Assembly: GCF_932294415.1 (NCBI RefSeq)
Contig: NC_065537.1
Coordinates: forward strand, 64,122,290 to 64,186,289
Reading direction: 5' to 3'
Length of the DNA: 64,000 nt
From: Quercus robur
Lineage: Eukaryota; Streptophyta; Magnoliopsida; Fagales; Fagaceae
The notes under the pieces were generated by a model. That model worked only from the letters and a program-made list of their open reading frames with translations. It was not told the origin of the DNA and ran no database searches. The position numbers and the translations under genes are program-made. This document shows, in pieces, positions 1 through 13,673 of this stretch (position 1 is its first letter; each line of letters begins with the position of its first letter).

Positions 1-2627
1 TGGCTCAAGATACTTTGATTGACATCCCACAATGTGGCCAGTTATGGTGTCAATAGTAGGTAGCTCTACTCCGCAATTAGGCGCAAAAATTTCAGTGAAG
101 TCGTCTTCGGAAGGTTTACACTCTACAGTGTTGTTGCTAGTGCAGTTCTTCTTGCATAATTCAACATATTGCAAGGCCATGCACCCAAGACCAGGGGTGT
201 CACTTAGTGTCGAAAGCTTCTGTGCAGTTCGATTCTTGTTGATGATTTCCACAAGATCATCCGCAGGATTTCCTGTGGGACAAACAGCAAGTACCAATTT
301 CTTATTAGAAAATTCATCGCATGTGGGCATGCACAAAAATATTTGCTATTAGCTTTTAGAAGTTCATAATAATTCAAGTTACTCAGTAATCTATATCAAT
401 TGCGTTAGTAAATCATTTATTCCAACTTCATCCTAGATGCTGAATAATCAATTTTTTTTTTTTTTTTTTACCATGAAGTACAAACTGAACCCTGTTAATT
501 TACTTTATACTGGTCAGAAAATAGCACTTTGCTAAAGACAACTGCGTATACATTCCCCATGTTGTCAATTTGTTACTAGGACAAAGATGTCCTTCAGAAC
601 CAGGACTTAGTAGGACACTCGAATCTTTTGAGTACGGCCTTGTTACTTTCAATTACATCGATCATCTGTGAGACATGCTGCTTAGCCATGTAGCACAGCC
701 AGATAAACATGCAGTTAAATTTGGTGGAACAAATTATAAAGTCCATAAAGAGCTTTAAAAAAGATGCAACCTAGATAATGATTCCATTGGTTACTTTCTT
801 TGCTGCCTGTTGGAACCAAGTGAGCATCCCTTAAAGTTGAAGACAAAGGCCCTTAATCCATATCAAGGCAAGATACACAGTTCAGAGCTGCACTCACAAT
901 AATGGAAGAGACCTGTGATTTTAGTTACATAACTTGGTTGATGTATGCTTCTTACACTTTCAAAGAAAAGTAGAGTAACCCTACACATTTTTCAAACCTT
1001 AATGAGCCATAATCCTTTTCTTTTTTTCTTTTTTTTTTAGCCTCACAGAAATCAGTTGATGCCACAAATGACAAATTCCCTTCTTTCGATTTTTATATCT
1101 TGAAACCATATGCAAATTCTCATCTAACAAGTACAATATGACTCAAGTAGGTTTGGAGAATTACTACAAGTAATTAATAGAGACAAGAGTAAGACAGTAG
1201 AATTTTGAACATTTTCCTAGTTTCTATAGAGGATCATAGTACTTTTAAACAAATGGCTCCACAAAATCTATGGGTTATGAAGAAGGCTGAATATGGAAAT
1301 AAGCACAAAAGTTTTGAGGGTTTCTCTATCTAAGCAAGCTACAAAACATCTTGACCTCCAACACTTGGCTTATATCTCTTCTTTTACTCAACACTCACTA
1401 TCTTACATAGTTGAAAAATTATCAGGTATGCCGCATTAAACATAAGAATGAATCCCGACTTTTAGTTTAAGAACTTAACAATCAACGTATTTGTTGCACA
1501 TTGCATGGAAAAGAGTCATTGAGGATTAGTGCAAGCAGATGGGTTGACATCAAATAGTGTTTCCCAAATAAGAGAGATGTAAGACTATAAGGAACACACC
1601 CTGAAACAGTTTGTTGAGCATGGTTTAAAATAAGCTGGATATGAGAAGTTGTATTTGACTGATAGTTGGACTATCACATCTGTGTAGCTGCTCCAAATTT
1701 AAAGTTGTAGTTGAAGATTATGAGTATCAAATTTCTATTATTTGTAGTGTCAGGCACTGTAATGAGGTAGAAGGTATCCAATGTTAATTTGGAGATATGT
1801 GAGATGAGGGGCAAGGGATCCAAGGTCATGTGGTCTCTCTATAATAGTCCAAGCCTCCCATTAAATTGACCTCTTTTGCTTCTCTTGCCTCTAGTAACTT
1901 TCATGATGAGTGTTAATATGAGCCAGCCATATCATTTTAACATCTTACTGAGGCCTTACAGCTCTCTAATTGTTAGAACACACTAGAGATCCTAACCATT
2001 TTCTCTAAATAGAATATTAATCTTATCTTTTTATAGTTCTAGGAAAAGCCAAATAGCTGCATTTGTGTCAAATAGCTGTAGGCCTTTCCTTCTACGAGGT
2101 CTCAAATAACTTAAAACTATTTTTTTTTTTTTTTTTAAACCTGAAAATTAAGAGACAGATGTAGAAAAATATCCGACCTTTCCTTATACTTTCTTGAAAA
2201 CTAAACAGACCCCACAAAAGAACCACAAACAGGGATAAATTCTGTTCCTAATAGCCATCACCATGTCAAGTCAGTTTTCAAGTACCATAATGGCACTGGA
2301 AAATTAACTTAACCTATCAGAACAGAAGCTCCAGTAGTATAATACACAAGCACAAAGAGATAACTGGAAGATGCTACACTTCCTAGTTCCAAAAAACATA
2401 GCAAGAGAAAATGCACATAATGAAATGAATAGTTAAATTGAGAAAAACAAAATCAGAAAGCCAAAACAAGATTCAAAGCAGATCGATGCTTTGACATCAT
2501 ACTTCCAAAACAAAAAAAACCAAAATAAAGAAGAATGCTTGGTTACAGTACCATGGTTCTTGGAGGCCACAACAGCAGCTAGTAGCAGATGACAGAGAAC
2601 AAGCCACTCACAGTGACAGAGCTTCAT
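1..2627 (-). CDS. GPI-anchored-type secreted protein, 5' part (partial gene)
   Basis: Two exons are visible on the minus strand. Exon 1 is 2627..2552 (76 nt). It begins MKLCHCEWLVLCHLLLAAVV, a typical signal peptide, and ends CAT G before donor GTACTG. Exon 2 starts at 272 after acceptor CCCACAG and runs off the left edge. Joined in phase 1 it reads HGNPADDLVEIINKNRTAQ, and later contains the motifs APNCGVELP and GHIVGCQSKYLEP. This cysteine-rich extracellular module matches my memory of plant uncharacterised GPI-anchored proteins; function is unknown. The exact phase match supports the junction. The 2.28-kb intron (273-2551) holds T-tracts (about 450 and 2120) and no recognised gene. The C-terminal anchor signal would lie outside the window, so GPI anchoring is inferred from the family. 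Exon 1 and its upstream sequence are duplicated at 18230-18830. Confidence 0.7.
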
Positions 2628-3559
2628 CACCACCGTTATCACCAAATGTGAGAGCTAATGTGGGTTTTGCTTTAGAAAGAGTGATCTGAGAGAAAACGGA
2701 AGGGAAAGTAAAAGGAAACCTTGTTTTAAGAAAAGGGGTTGGTTCTTTGTGGGAATGGAAAAAATCATGGGAGTGAAAATCCTTTTTCCTTGAAAAGTGT
2801 AAGCAGGAAAGCGATGAGTGAAGAATATGGCAGAGGGTAAACGACAAAAGATTGTCAAGTGGTGGTCCCAAGTAGCCGTTTGTTGGATTTCTTTTTACTA
2901 AGAAAATGTAGCGGATTTCAAAATATAGAATTTTGATGGGCCCTGCTTTGACATAAATTGGGGAGTGCAATGCGCAAGTAGAGCTTGACAGCATGTTTCG
3001 GTGAATGAAATTTGATAAGGCCTCTTAAAAGATAATAATAATTGATAAGGCAAGGCCGGAGTTATCTACATATTACAGTTGCAGGCCCTCTAATACATGA
3101 GATGAGAGTCCGTGAAGAAATAGGAAAGAATAGAAAATTAAAAGAAGGGATGAATGGAAAAGAGGTTTAAGTTTAATCTTTCTTTTCCTATGTATATTGC
3201 AAACCATACCTTTGAAATTTGGAAATATTTAGATTTTACACTTTAAAGTTTGATAGTGTTTAGATTGTTAGCCTCCTGTCCGTTTGTTGCTGATGTGTTC
3301 GTTAAGTGAAACATTAACTAGCCACTTGTGTTTCGATGGTCAAATGAAAAAATAACACATCATTTTCATTATTGTATGTAAATTTAATAGATTTTAAAAT
3401 ATATAAAAAAAATTAAATAAATGCTCTAAAATTTTAAAAACTCAAACAAAAAATATATATAATAAAAATTTGAAATTTCAAGGTGTAAAATCCAAACACT
3501 CCAAAACTTCAAGGATGTGATTTGCAATTTTATATATATATATATATATATATATGAGA

Positions 3560-4377
3560 TTGGTTTCACAAGAGTTATATATCTTTTGTAAACCATTGAT
3601 TACTATTAGATCTAAGGGTTAAAAAACACTCATAGTAGTATCATTATTACTCCTTAGAAATTAGTGATTCAGATATTAACTCTTCTCATAGTTGGGTCGG
3701 AAAGCAGCCACAGAGCTTCTCTTTTGTTTATTCGTCTCATGTTACTAGGTAATTTCATAGTTGACGTTGAGGAGACCACATGTGCTCTAAAACTATTGCA
3801 ATGAAAAGATATTTCTTAAATTTGGATTTCCTTTACCACCATTAATAATAGTCTTGTATCTATAAAGGAGTATTTAAGCAGATGGTGCGTTTTTTGTTGA
3901 AAATTTTTTTTTGTGGAGGAACCATGAGAAGAACTTTCACATTAACTTTAAGAGAGAATCTTGACTAAAATATTTTGTTTATATATAGAGACATTATATT
4001 CAGAATTCTTTCACAACAGCGAGCCTAGCAAGAAGAAAATGACTTGAGAGTTATTTTTAGAATTTTTTCCAACAATGAGTCTAAGAAGAAGAAAAGACTT
4101 GAGATATTATTTTCAGAATTATTCCAACCACCATTCATGATGGAGGCCTGAAAGTATAGTGCAAAAAGAAAGACAAGAGGAAGAAGATGATGATATGGAT
4201 GAAAAAAAAAAAAAAGAGTTAATGATTTTTTTTTTCTTCCTTTAATAAGAAGAGTTAATGCCTAAATCACTAATTTCTAAGGAGTAATAATGATACTACT
4301 ATGAATGTTTTTTTATCCTTAGATCTAATAGTAAACAATGGTTCACAAAATGTGTAACTCTTGTAAAATTACACCAA
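3560..4377. mobile_element. Non-autonomous TIR element with long inverted ends
   Basis: The left end (about 3560-3685) is repeated as its reverse complement at about 4250-4377, including a conserved stretch around TACTATTAGATCTAAGG. The interior (3690-4250) is AT-rich and has no coding capacity. Ends of roughly 115-125 bp suggest a Mutator-like or foldback-type element. I could not fix a clear target-site duplication because both flanks are low-complexity. The equivalent place in copy C (near 19400/20446) lacks it. Confidence 0.6.
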
Positions 4378-4390
4378 GTGTAACTTGAAC

Positions 4391-4393
<3 letters not shown>

Positions 4394-4474
<81 letters not shown>
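4394..4474. repeat. (TC)n then (AT)n microsatellite
   Basis: Uninterrupted TC dinucleotides run 4394-4452 and pass directly into AT dinucleotides 4453-4474. The AT tract corresponds to the tract in copy C that received the solo LTR at 19416-20445. Confidence 0.95.
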
Positions 4475-5671
4475 TCATACCCTACTATTCTTATTGTAAG
4501 TGAATTTTGGCAAATGTATGGAGGTGTTCACTATCCTATTTTGCTGTACTTAATTTCTATTCAATTTAGATATATATTTCTTTTTTTTTTAAAGGCACTT
4601 CACTTGGTGAGAGTTGACAAAATAAAGTACAAATCTATATAATACTCTAAAGTTGAAACATAATTTTTGTTATTAATACACTTTTATTAAGCCACACCCG
4701 CATAGTATTTCGGTCCATTTTGTCCAATTCGATCCATTTCGTACTTGAGTCCATTTCAGCCAACTTCAGTCTATTTTGGTTCATTTGGTCCACTTCAATC
4801 CAATTCATTCCACTCGGTCTTCTCTCTCTCTTTCTCTCATTATTTCTTGCAACTCTACTTTAGGTTGATGAAGTTTTATATCTTCACTTTGGGTTGTTTT
4901 GGTGTCGTCTTTTTATATCACACACTTTATTCTTAAAATTACCTTTTATCTTCTTTCATTTAAACTAGACCAACAATAGTCTATTCTCTTTTTATATCCT
5001 CGCATGGATATGGAGGGAATAGTATTTTTGCGTACCTCGAAATTGGGGTATCATGGTGTTTATATAAGGGGTCTGTGGATGACTAGCTTAGCTAAATTGT
5101 AGGGACATGGGGTTATCCCTTAGTTAACTTGCAAGAGTTGGGAACTATCCCATAGTTGATTTGTAAGAGATGGGAGTTATCCCTTTGCCAGTGGTAGTGT
5201 GAATGTAGGAGAGTCTAAGGTGATGCGAGCATTGTAAGTAGGCTCAGTACGCCCATCTTTACCCATCCGTCCATGAAAGTAGTGGACGGGTGTCAAGGTC
5301 AGGTTCACAAATGCTTACTCGTTTGCTTTTGTGTGTGTGACAAGCGTCTTGTTGGAGTAGTCGTGATAATTTGCATATGTTACATTGACTCTTCCATTTC
5401 TGATAAGTAGATATTTTCAGAAGACTAGCACATTTTGGAAGACTAGCTCATTTTGAAAGACTGAATGTGGAGTTAGCTAAAATGTTCCTCATCAAAGCAA
5501 ATAAAAACTTCATTTGTTGTAGGTAATTATTGCACAAACCCTTTGGCAAAGGCCATAATATAGTTGTATGGATTTTTCTTTTATGTTTTTTTTTTTTTTA
5601 ATTTTATTCAGACCCTCATATTCTTATTGTAAGCAACTATTTGCAAATTGATAGAGGTGTTAACTACTCTA

Positions 5672-6852
<1,181 letters not shown>

Positions 6853-7999
6853 GTGATAAAAACTAAAAAAGCATTTCACTTGGTGAAAGTTGACAAAACA
6901 AAGTATAATTGTACCTATAAAAAAAGTGAGATTACGCTATAGATATATTTTTTAGTAAATTAGTTTCAAACCACACTTTTTAAAATACAACTTTTTTAAA
7001 CTTTATTTTTTTAAGTAAATTTTTTTTCAAACAACCATATTTTCATAAAGTTGAAAAATTAGTTAAACTAAATGTGCACATTATTTCTAAAAAAAAATTG
7101 GGCACATTAATAAGCTAAAAGATTGTTTTTAAAAGCTCAGATAAATAATCAAAAATTAAACCAATCCAAATACAACAACATTTTTTAGTAAAACATAAAA
7201 CCAAATATAGAATGCTTTGTTAATTAGCAATTGTAATTAGAAGATTGCCTTTTGTGGTAAGGCTGATTGTAGTTAATAAAAATTTGGATCATCAAAATTT
7301 TATTAAGTTGTATTTAGTTTAGCTAACCAATAAATCCATTTTTAAACTAAAACCAGGGTTGAAAGATAGGATCTACTTGTAGAGTGGGCTTACTTGAAAT
7401 GTTATTTTAAGCGTGTTTGCAATTTTGGGATTTTGTTCCCTGATCTGCACTGACTTTGCTCTAACGAGATTAAGCTCACTTGGGAAAGCTACTAAAACTC
7501 TATTGTTTAATTTAATTTCCTCTTCATTATTTTATTTATCAAAGTAAAATCACTTATATCTATATGTACAACAACTTTAATAACAATGAAAGGATTAAGG
7601 ATTAAGAATTATTTATTGTATAGTAATGTTATTTGTCTAATCCCTCGTGTGGTTTTTTTTTTTATATACAATAAAATTTATGATAATAGTTTTTTATCAT
7701 TAAATTAAGACATTAGTTGTTTTTTTGGTACAGTTAGGATTCGAATTCACGCCACTTACTTGATAACTAAAAATTTCATCAATTACCAATTTGGTATAGA
7801 TGTACAATTGTGAGAGTTTGTTTTAATTATATATTTTAGATTGAGAAAACATATGTGAAAGACCAAAATTTTTATTTTTCACATTTGAATAATTTTGTGT
7901 TTTTGCTTTTGATAATTACAAATAGGAAGAGAATATTTAAACTCTAGATGTCTCATCTGAATAAACTAAAAGATGCCAATGATTTGAGTTATAAAGTTC

Positions 8000-8917
8000 T
8001 TGATTGGACTCGATCCACCTCATCATGCAAAGGTCGTTGTGTTCAAGTAGGAAGACTATCTACTAGGAAGGATTGGCGCGACGCGGCGGATATGTGGAGG
8101 GGAATGGGTAAGACTGTTAACAAGAGTTTCAGCTACACCAGAATTTGCTGCTGGTGGGAGATATACCATACCATCTGCAAAACAAGAGCATATATAACAT
8201 GATTAAAGTCGCAGAGATGTTTTCATGCAACTCATTTATGGATTAACCAAACTCAAACCTTTTGGTTAAAGTTGCTAATGCGCTTGAATTTATATGTTGA
8301 CCTTTAGAAAAAAGAAAGAGATTGAGGATACTATTATGTCATAAGCAGGCTCTAGTGAATGAGTGCACCAAAAAACTACTATCATGGAAGTACAACTAAT
8401 TAACCAAAAAACTGTACAAGAGCAATGGAATTACCCCAAAGAGATTTATTACTCTAGTAAAGAAAGTCATTAAGATTGTGGTGGCCAAACCCAATTGAAT
8501 TGAGCTTTTTACGCTTAGGCCTCAACTTTACTTGTATGTTGGATTGGGGTTATCTCACAATGGAAGGTCCAAAAGATAGCCTTATTCGCTATAGATGGAG
8601 TTTTGGATATTGCTCAAGGCCCCAACTCTCCCACTCTCCCCTGGAATCTGAGCAAGATTCCTAAGTCCCTGAGATCTACATTTTCTTACTCCTCTCGTGT
8701 CTCACTCTCCCAATTTTTTTCCAACCCCTGATTCGTGTTTGTCTTCTCTTATTTATAGCCTTTCTTTAGTTGGGTTGTCATGATGAAAGGGGGTCTTATT
8801 TCCAACCCCTGATCAGATGGGATTCTCTACCATATTGCTGACATGACTCCCCTGAAACTTGCACTAGACACTCGGCAGATGGATTCCCCCAAGGCATTAT
8901 TCCATGTTCATGCATGT

Positions 8918-8951
<34 letters not shown>

Positions 8952-9821
8952 GTTACGCCGTCCAAATGTTTGTGCTCGCATAACTGAGCTTGACTTAGTA
9001 TCGAAATAGACCAAGGATACCTGGTGAGTGGGCCACCAGATTAGTAATGGGCCGGTACTCTTGGTCTGTACAAAGATAATTAACTAGATCACAGCCATAG
9101 AGTCATAGAGTGTTAGGAATATCACTCAACTAAATAATAGATTGGCAAGTATCAAGAGAAGACTTCAATCTTCATTATACAACATCAGCTAACCTCCATG
9201 TTAAAATCTGCAAGAACTATGAACATGACTAAGAACGAGAGAGAAGGATAGGGAGGGCCCCTGAATAATCAAAAACTAAAGCTCTCTAAATGGCTTTTTT
9301 TTTTTGCGTAATAATACAAATTTTTAAAATTATTTGGCAAAATAGCACTATTTGAAACTTATTCGATAAATAATTTTTTTTTTTTTTCTCGAGATGTCAT
9401 ACAAAATAAGTTTGTGAACAAACAGGTTATGCATCCATAATTAGACAGTTATGGAAGAGCTTAGTGGAGGAGTTACAAAGCACTCCAATGGAGTTGGAGG
9501 GAAAAATCTCCTCTCATCAAACAATAATATTTTGCCAAAATAAATTAAAAACAGTATTATTGAGCAAAAAAAGCCCACCATGACTCAAATCAACTTCCCT
9601 GAAACTCCAGAGTCAAAAGCTGCATCCAGATGCAAAAGCCAGTGTGAGAATATGAGAGTAAATGGTTGAAAGAAAATGAAAAGTAATTGTGAGAGAAAGA
9701 CAATATGATGAAAAAAGAAAAAATAAAAGGGGAAGAGTGAGGCACTACCATTAAGCAAATGAAGCTTCTTTAATAAAGACACAACCATCATTCCCACAAC
9801 CATAAACCAGAGCCAAAAGCC
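8000..9821. other. Intergenic; possible LTR-derived stretch
   Basis: No gene is recognised here. Positions 8470-9130 are less AT-rich than their surroundings and carry phrases typical of degraded LTRs, for example a repeated TTTCCAACCCCTGAT near 8718 and 8799. I see no gag or pol coding and no clear TG...CA edges. A 31-base G run sits at 8920-8950. Positions 9300-9820 are AT-rich filler with T-tracts. Confidence 0.35.
8920..8950 (+). repeat. Homopolymer run of 31 G
   Basis: Thirty-one consecutive G on the plus strand. Its true length may be uncertain because such runs are hard to sequence. It can form G-quadruplex on + and poly-C on -; the Pro-rich ORF over it is an artefact. Confidence 0.95.
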
Positions 9822-10067
9822 ATGGCTACCACATCGAGAAGCTCTCTAAAGCTTAAAAGAGCCAAGTTGCAAACTTTATTTGGGATTGTGATAGATAGAG
9901 ATGGTTTGCCAAGTGATTGGTATTTATATCGAGAGGACAAAGACAATAAAATAAGCCATGCATCTTCGATTTTAAGAGTTACAAACCCGAAAGACTTGTA
10001 CCATGCATATCAATTGGGATTATGTTGGAATTTTAATGCGTCTCTGAATACTCGGTGCTTAGGTTGA
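9822..10067 (+). CDS. Unrecognised small ORF (81 aa), doubtful
   Basis: An ATG-initiated ORF in good context (AAGCCATGG) begins MATTSRSSLKLKRAKLQ and has non-repetitive, plausible protein composition (FGIVIDRDGLPSDWYLY). I do not recognise the family. It could be the first exon of a lost gene, a retroposed fragment, or chance. Positions 10068-10790 downstream are AT-rich, with one micro-insertion near 10400-10441, and hold no continuation that I can support. Confidence 0.2.
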   Translation: MATTSRSSLKLKRAKLQTLFGIVIDRDGLPSDWYLYREDKDNKISHASSILRVTNPKDLYHAYQLGLCWNFNASLNTRCLG

Positions 10068-10792
10068 TTATCTTGCAATATTAATGGATATTTGGAAAAC
10101 TTGATAAACACAACATTTGTCACGTTTCATCAAGTGGTTGACATTGAGTGATAGACAACTCCGTCATATAAATCCATTACTTTAATTTCATCACTCAAAA
10201 AGTTAACCATTTCAAAATTGTGACAAAAATTTGTAGTACAAAAGTTATCCAAACTTTTTCTTCATTGGACCAATGATTTGACAGTTTGATTGAATATTCT
10301 CGCCACTTGTTTAGATAAATACGAATAGTTTAGACAGTCATTTGAACCAAACATAACTCAATTTGAAGGAAAGTTGTCTTTTAAAGTATATAGTTATACT
10401 ACTATTAGGATTAGCACCAAAAAAAAAATACTACTATTAGGAAATTGTTGCTGCCACTCTTTCATATGGCTAAAGCTTATCACCTTTTTCTAAAATTTTT
10501 TATTTATAAAGATTAGAAATAAATCTTATCAATTAATACAACAATATAATACAAATGAAAAAATTCATTTGATCGAATTTTTTTTTTTTTTTTTTGGCTA
10601 AGTATTGAGACTCGAGATCATGGAACTAGCTAAAATAAAGAGATGGATATATCACAATTATCTAGAATAAGATTTAGGGACAATTTTTTAAGTAAAATAT
10701 ATGCTTTCCTATAAAAAAAAATTTTGAATAAATTTTGACCTATTAAAATTACTTGAACATATAAGCAACATTAATAACCCCGTTTAAAATAG

Positions 10793-12950
10793 AGCGGATC
10801 TCAAAATATATATAGAATTCTGATGGGCCCTGCTTTGACAGAAATTTGGGAGTGCAAATAGAACTTGCGAACATGTTTCTGTGAACCATGTATCATAAGG
10901 CCTATGAACTAAAACTCTGATGGGCCCTATTATAATAGACTTTGTTGCAGGCCCTTTAATACATGTGGTGAGAGTTTGTGAAGAAATGGGGAAGAACAGT
11001 TCCCAAAAAAAATTAAAAGAAGTAATAAATGGAAAAGAATTAAAAAGAATATAGAATAAAAATATAGGAAAATAACTGGGGGAAGAAAATGGTTTTAAGC
11101 AAATAAAAACTTCATTTGTTGTAGGTAATTATTGCACAAACCCTTTGGCAAAGGCCATAGTATAGTTGTAGGGATTTCTCTTTTTTGTTTTTTGTTTTTG
11201 TTTTTAAATTGTATTCAGGCCCTCCTATTCTTATTGTAATTTGTAAGCAACTATTTGCAAATTTATGGAGGTGTTAACTACCCTATAATGTGGTAAAAAC
11301 TAAAAAGCACTTCACTTGGTGAAAGTTGACAAAACAAAAGTATAATTGTACCCAAAAAAAAAAAAAAAGATTAAGCTATATCACACTTTTAAAAATACAA
11401 CTTTTTAAAACTTTTTTTTAAGTACTTTTTTTTTTTCAAACAACCACAATTTCAAAAGTTGAAAAATTAGTTATACTAAATGTGCACATTATTTCTAAAA
11501 AAAAATGGCACATTAATAAGCTAAAATATTGTTTTTAAAAACTCAAATAAGTAAAAAAAAAAAATTAAGCCAATCCAAATACACCAATATTTTTCAGTAA
11601 AAAAATAAAACCAAATATAGAATGCTTTGTTAATTAGCAATCGTAATTTTTCCCTCAAAAGAAAAATCGCAATTGTAATCAAAAGATTACCTTTTGTGGT
11701 AAAACTAATATAAACAAATTGTAGTCAATAAAAAGAGTGAATTACGTTTTTGGTCCCTATTCTATATACCATATTTCAATTTGATCCCTAACATTTCAAT
11801 TGTGTTAATTTGGTCTCTAATGTTTTAGTACCGTGTCAATTTAGTCCCTATCGTTATTTTTTGAATGAAAATTAATAACGTGTCTAATGGTCAAAATAGA
11901 AAATTAGCTTCCATTAATGTGAGAATAAACTAAAATTTTATTTTCGCTGTTTGCCATGTCACTAATTTTCATCCAAGATATAACGGCAGAGTCTAAATTG
12001 ACACGATACTTAAAGATTAAAAATTAAATTGACACGATTGAAAGGTTAAAGATTAAATTAAAATATTGAGTAAAAGATAGGGACCAAATATGCAGTTTAC
12101 CCTAATAAAAATTTGGATCATCAAAATTTTATTAAGTTATATTTACTATTTAGCTAACCAATAAATCCATTTTTAAACCAAGGTTGAAAGATATTATGTA
12201 CTTGCTGGAGTGGGGTTACTTGAAATTTTATTTTAAGCATGTTTGCAATTTTGGAATTTTGTTCATTGATCGGCACTATGACTTTGCTCTAACGAGATTA
12301 AGCTCACTTGGGCAAGCTACTAAAACTCTAATGTTTAATTTAATTTCATCTTCGTTATTTTACTTATCAAAGTAAAATCACTTATATCTATATATACAAC
12401 TTTAATAACAATGAAAAAAAATTAAGAGTTATTTATTGTGTAGTACTGTTATATTTTTTGTAATCCCTCGTGTTTGTTTGTTTGTTTTTTTTTTTTTTTT
12501 TTTTTTTTTTTTCTTTTTTTTAATACAATAAAATTTAAATTTATTGTGTCTACTCTATGATAGATATTAGATAGTTTTTAGTTTTTTTTTTTTTTCATTA
12601 AGTAAAGACATTGGTTTTTTTTTTTTTTTTTGTATAATTAGGATTCAATTTCATGCCACTTACTTGATAACAAAAAATTTTATCAATTACTAATTCAACA
12701 TAGATGTACAATTGTGAGAGTTTGTTTTAATTATATATTTTAGATAGAGAAAAAGGAAGACCAAAATTTTTATTTTTCACATTTGAATAATTTTGTGTTT
12801 TTGTTTTCGATAATTTGATAGTTATTATAACGAAGAACATGATATTTAAACTTTAGATGTCTTATTTAAAAAAAATTGAAAATGCCAACAAGTCAAGTTA
12901 CAAAGTTCTTGATCAGACACTTTTGTTTAGTTAAAATAAGCAAGCTAAAT
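10793..12950. repeat. Duplicated block, copy B (shorter)
   Basis: Copy B follows copy A in the same order but lacks A's 3130-5495 part and the 5672-6852 element. It contains one extra element (11735-12103) and a micro-insertion (11636-11668), both missing from A. Matching landmarks are the GGTAATTATTGCACAAACCC region (11125 vs 5522) and TGTGCACATTATTTCTAAA (11480 vs 7073). No coding sequence is supported. T-tracts of up to about 30 bases lie at 12487-12528. Confidence 0.75.
11735..12103. mobile_element. 369-bp MITE with 8-bp target duplication
   Basis: The ends are inverted repeats (GAGTGAATTACGTTTTTGG at the left; the right end reversed is AGGGTAAACTGCATATTTGG, both followed by TCCCTAT). 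AATAAAAA flanks it at 11727-11734 and 12104-12111. The empty site is visible in block A near 7275, where one copy of the flank continues directly. The interior has repeated GGTCCCTA-type words and no ORF. Confidence 0.8.
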
Positions 12951-12963
12951 ATATTTTATCTTA

Positions 12964-13369
12964 GAGTATCACCATTGGTGGTGCAAAAAATTTAGCAATT
13001 TGACACCACAAAACGCTATTTTATCTATTTTACTTCCTCATTTTACAAAACACTCAATATAAGTGGTTTTATTTTAACATTCAATATAATAAAATAATAT
13101 AAACAACACAATAAAATATAATATATCTATTATAATAAACAATCACCACCACCACCACCACCAACACAATAAAATAATTATCTTTCAATAATATATATAT
13201 ATATATATATATTACCATCTTAGCTTCCGTGCACAACCATTTTAGGACGTGCATGGTAGCTCAACAGTCAAAAAACTTGACTTTGCCTCCACTAATGTAG
13301 TCTACTTTTATTATATTTGGTTAGTAAATTTAGCATTTTAGTAATTTGACTTCATCAATACTAATGCTC
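12964..13369. mobile_element. PIF/Harbinger (Tourist-like) MITE
   Basis: Flanked by TTA on both sides (12961-12963 and 13370-13372). The ends are imperfect inverted repeats, GAGTATCACCATTGGTG at the left and the complement of TCATCAATACTAATGCTC at the right. At 406 bp it has no coding capacity and contains CACCAC and AT microsatellites. The TTA duplication is characteristic of the PIF/Harbinger superfamily. Confidence 0.7.
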
Positions 13370-13568
13370 TTACAAGTTACTATAACACTTCCAAATTTTT
13401 ACCCAAAAAAAAAAAAAAAAACACTTCCAAATAAAATAATTTTTATTTTTTCCTTTCAAAATAAAAGTAAGAAGTGAACATGGTGTGCTCACGAACTCTC
13501 TAGAATGCCTACGTATTGTTATAGATAGTTAACGGTTCAACTAAACAAACACGCGTACATGGAGCCCA

Positions 13569-13594
13569 CACGTGCGGTTCTAAGGCTTTTAAAA
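13569..13594 (+). promoter_or_regulatory. G-box and TATA-like element upstream of chaperonin 10
   Basis: A CACGTG G-box lies at 13569-13574 and a TATA-like TTTTAAAA at 13587-13594, about 80 bp before the start codon. Such elements fit a light-responsive nuclear gene for a plastid protein. Assignment is by position and motif only. Confidence 0.45.
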
Positions 13595-13673
13595 GGGTTT
13601 TGCTCTCGGAACTCAACAACACCACCAACATAGTACAAACTACAAACAGTTGAGCTGCCTCTCTCTCTTATCC

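Noticed and set aside
4385..4642. Ser-Leu-repeat ORF over CT dinucleotides (likewise 5801-6155 and 58142-58531)
   Set aside because: It is a by-product of (CT)n microsatellites and has no conserved domain or gene structure.
7948..8202. 84-aa ORF at the end of block A
   Set aside because: The equivalent part of block B (about 12850-12920) does not keep the frame, and no family is recognised.
8796..9014. Poly-proline ORF on the minus strand
   Set aside because: It is produced by the 31-base G run; there is no other support.
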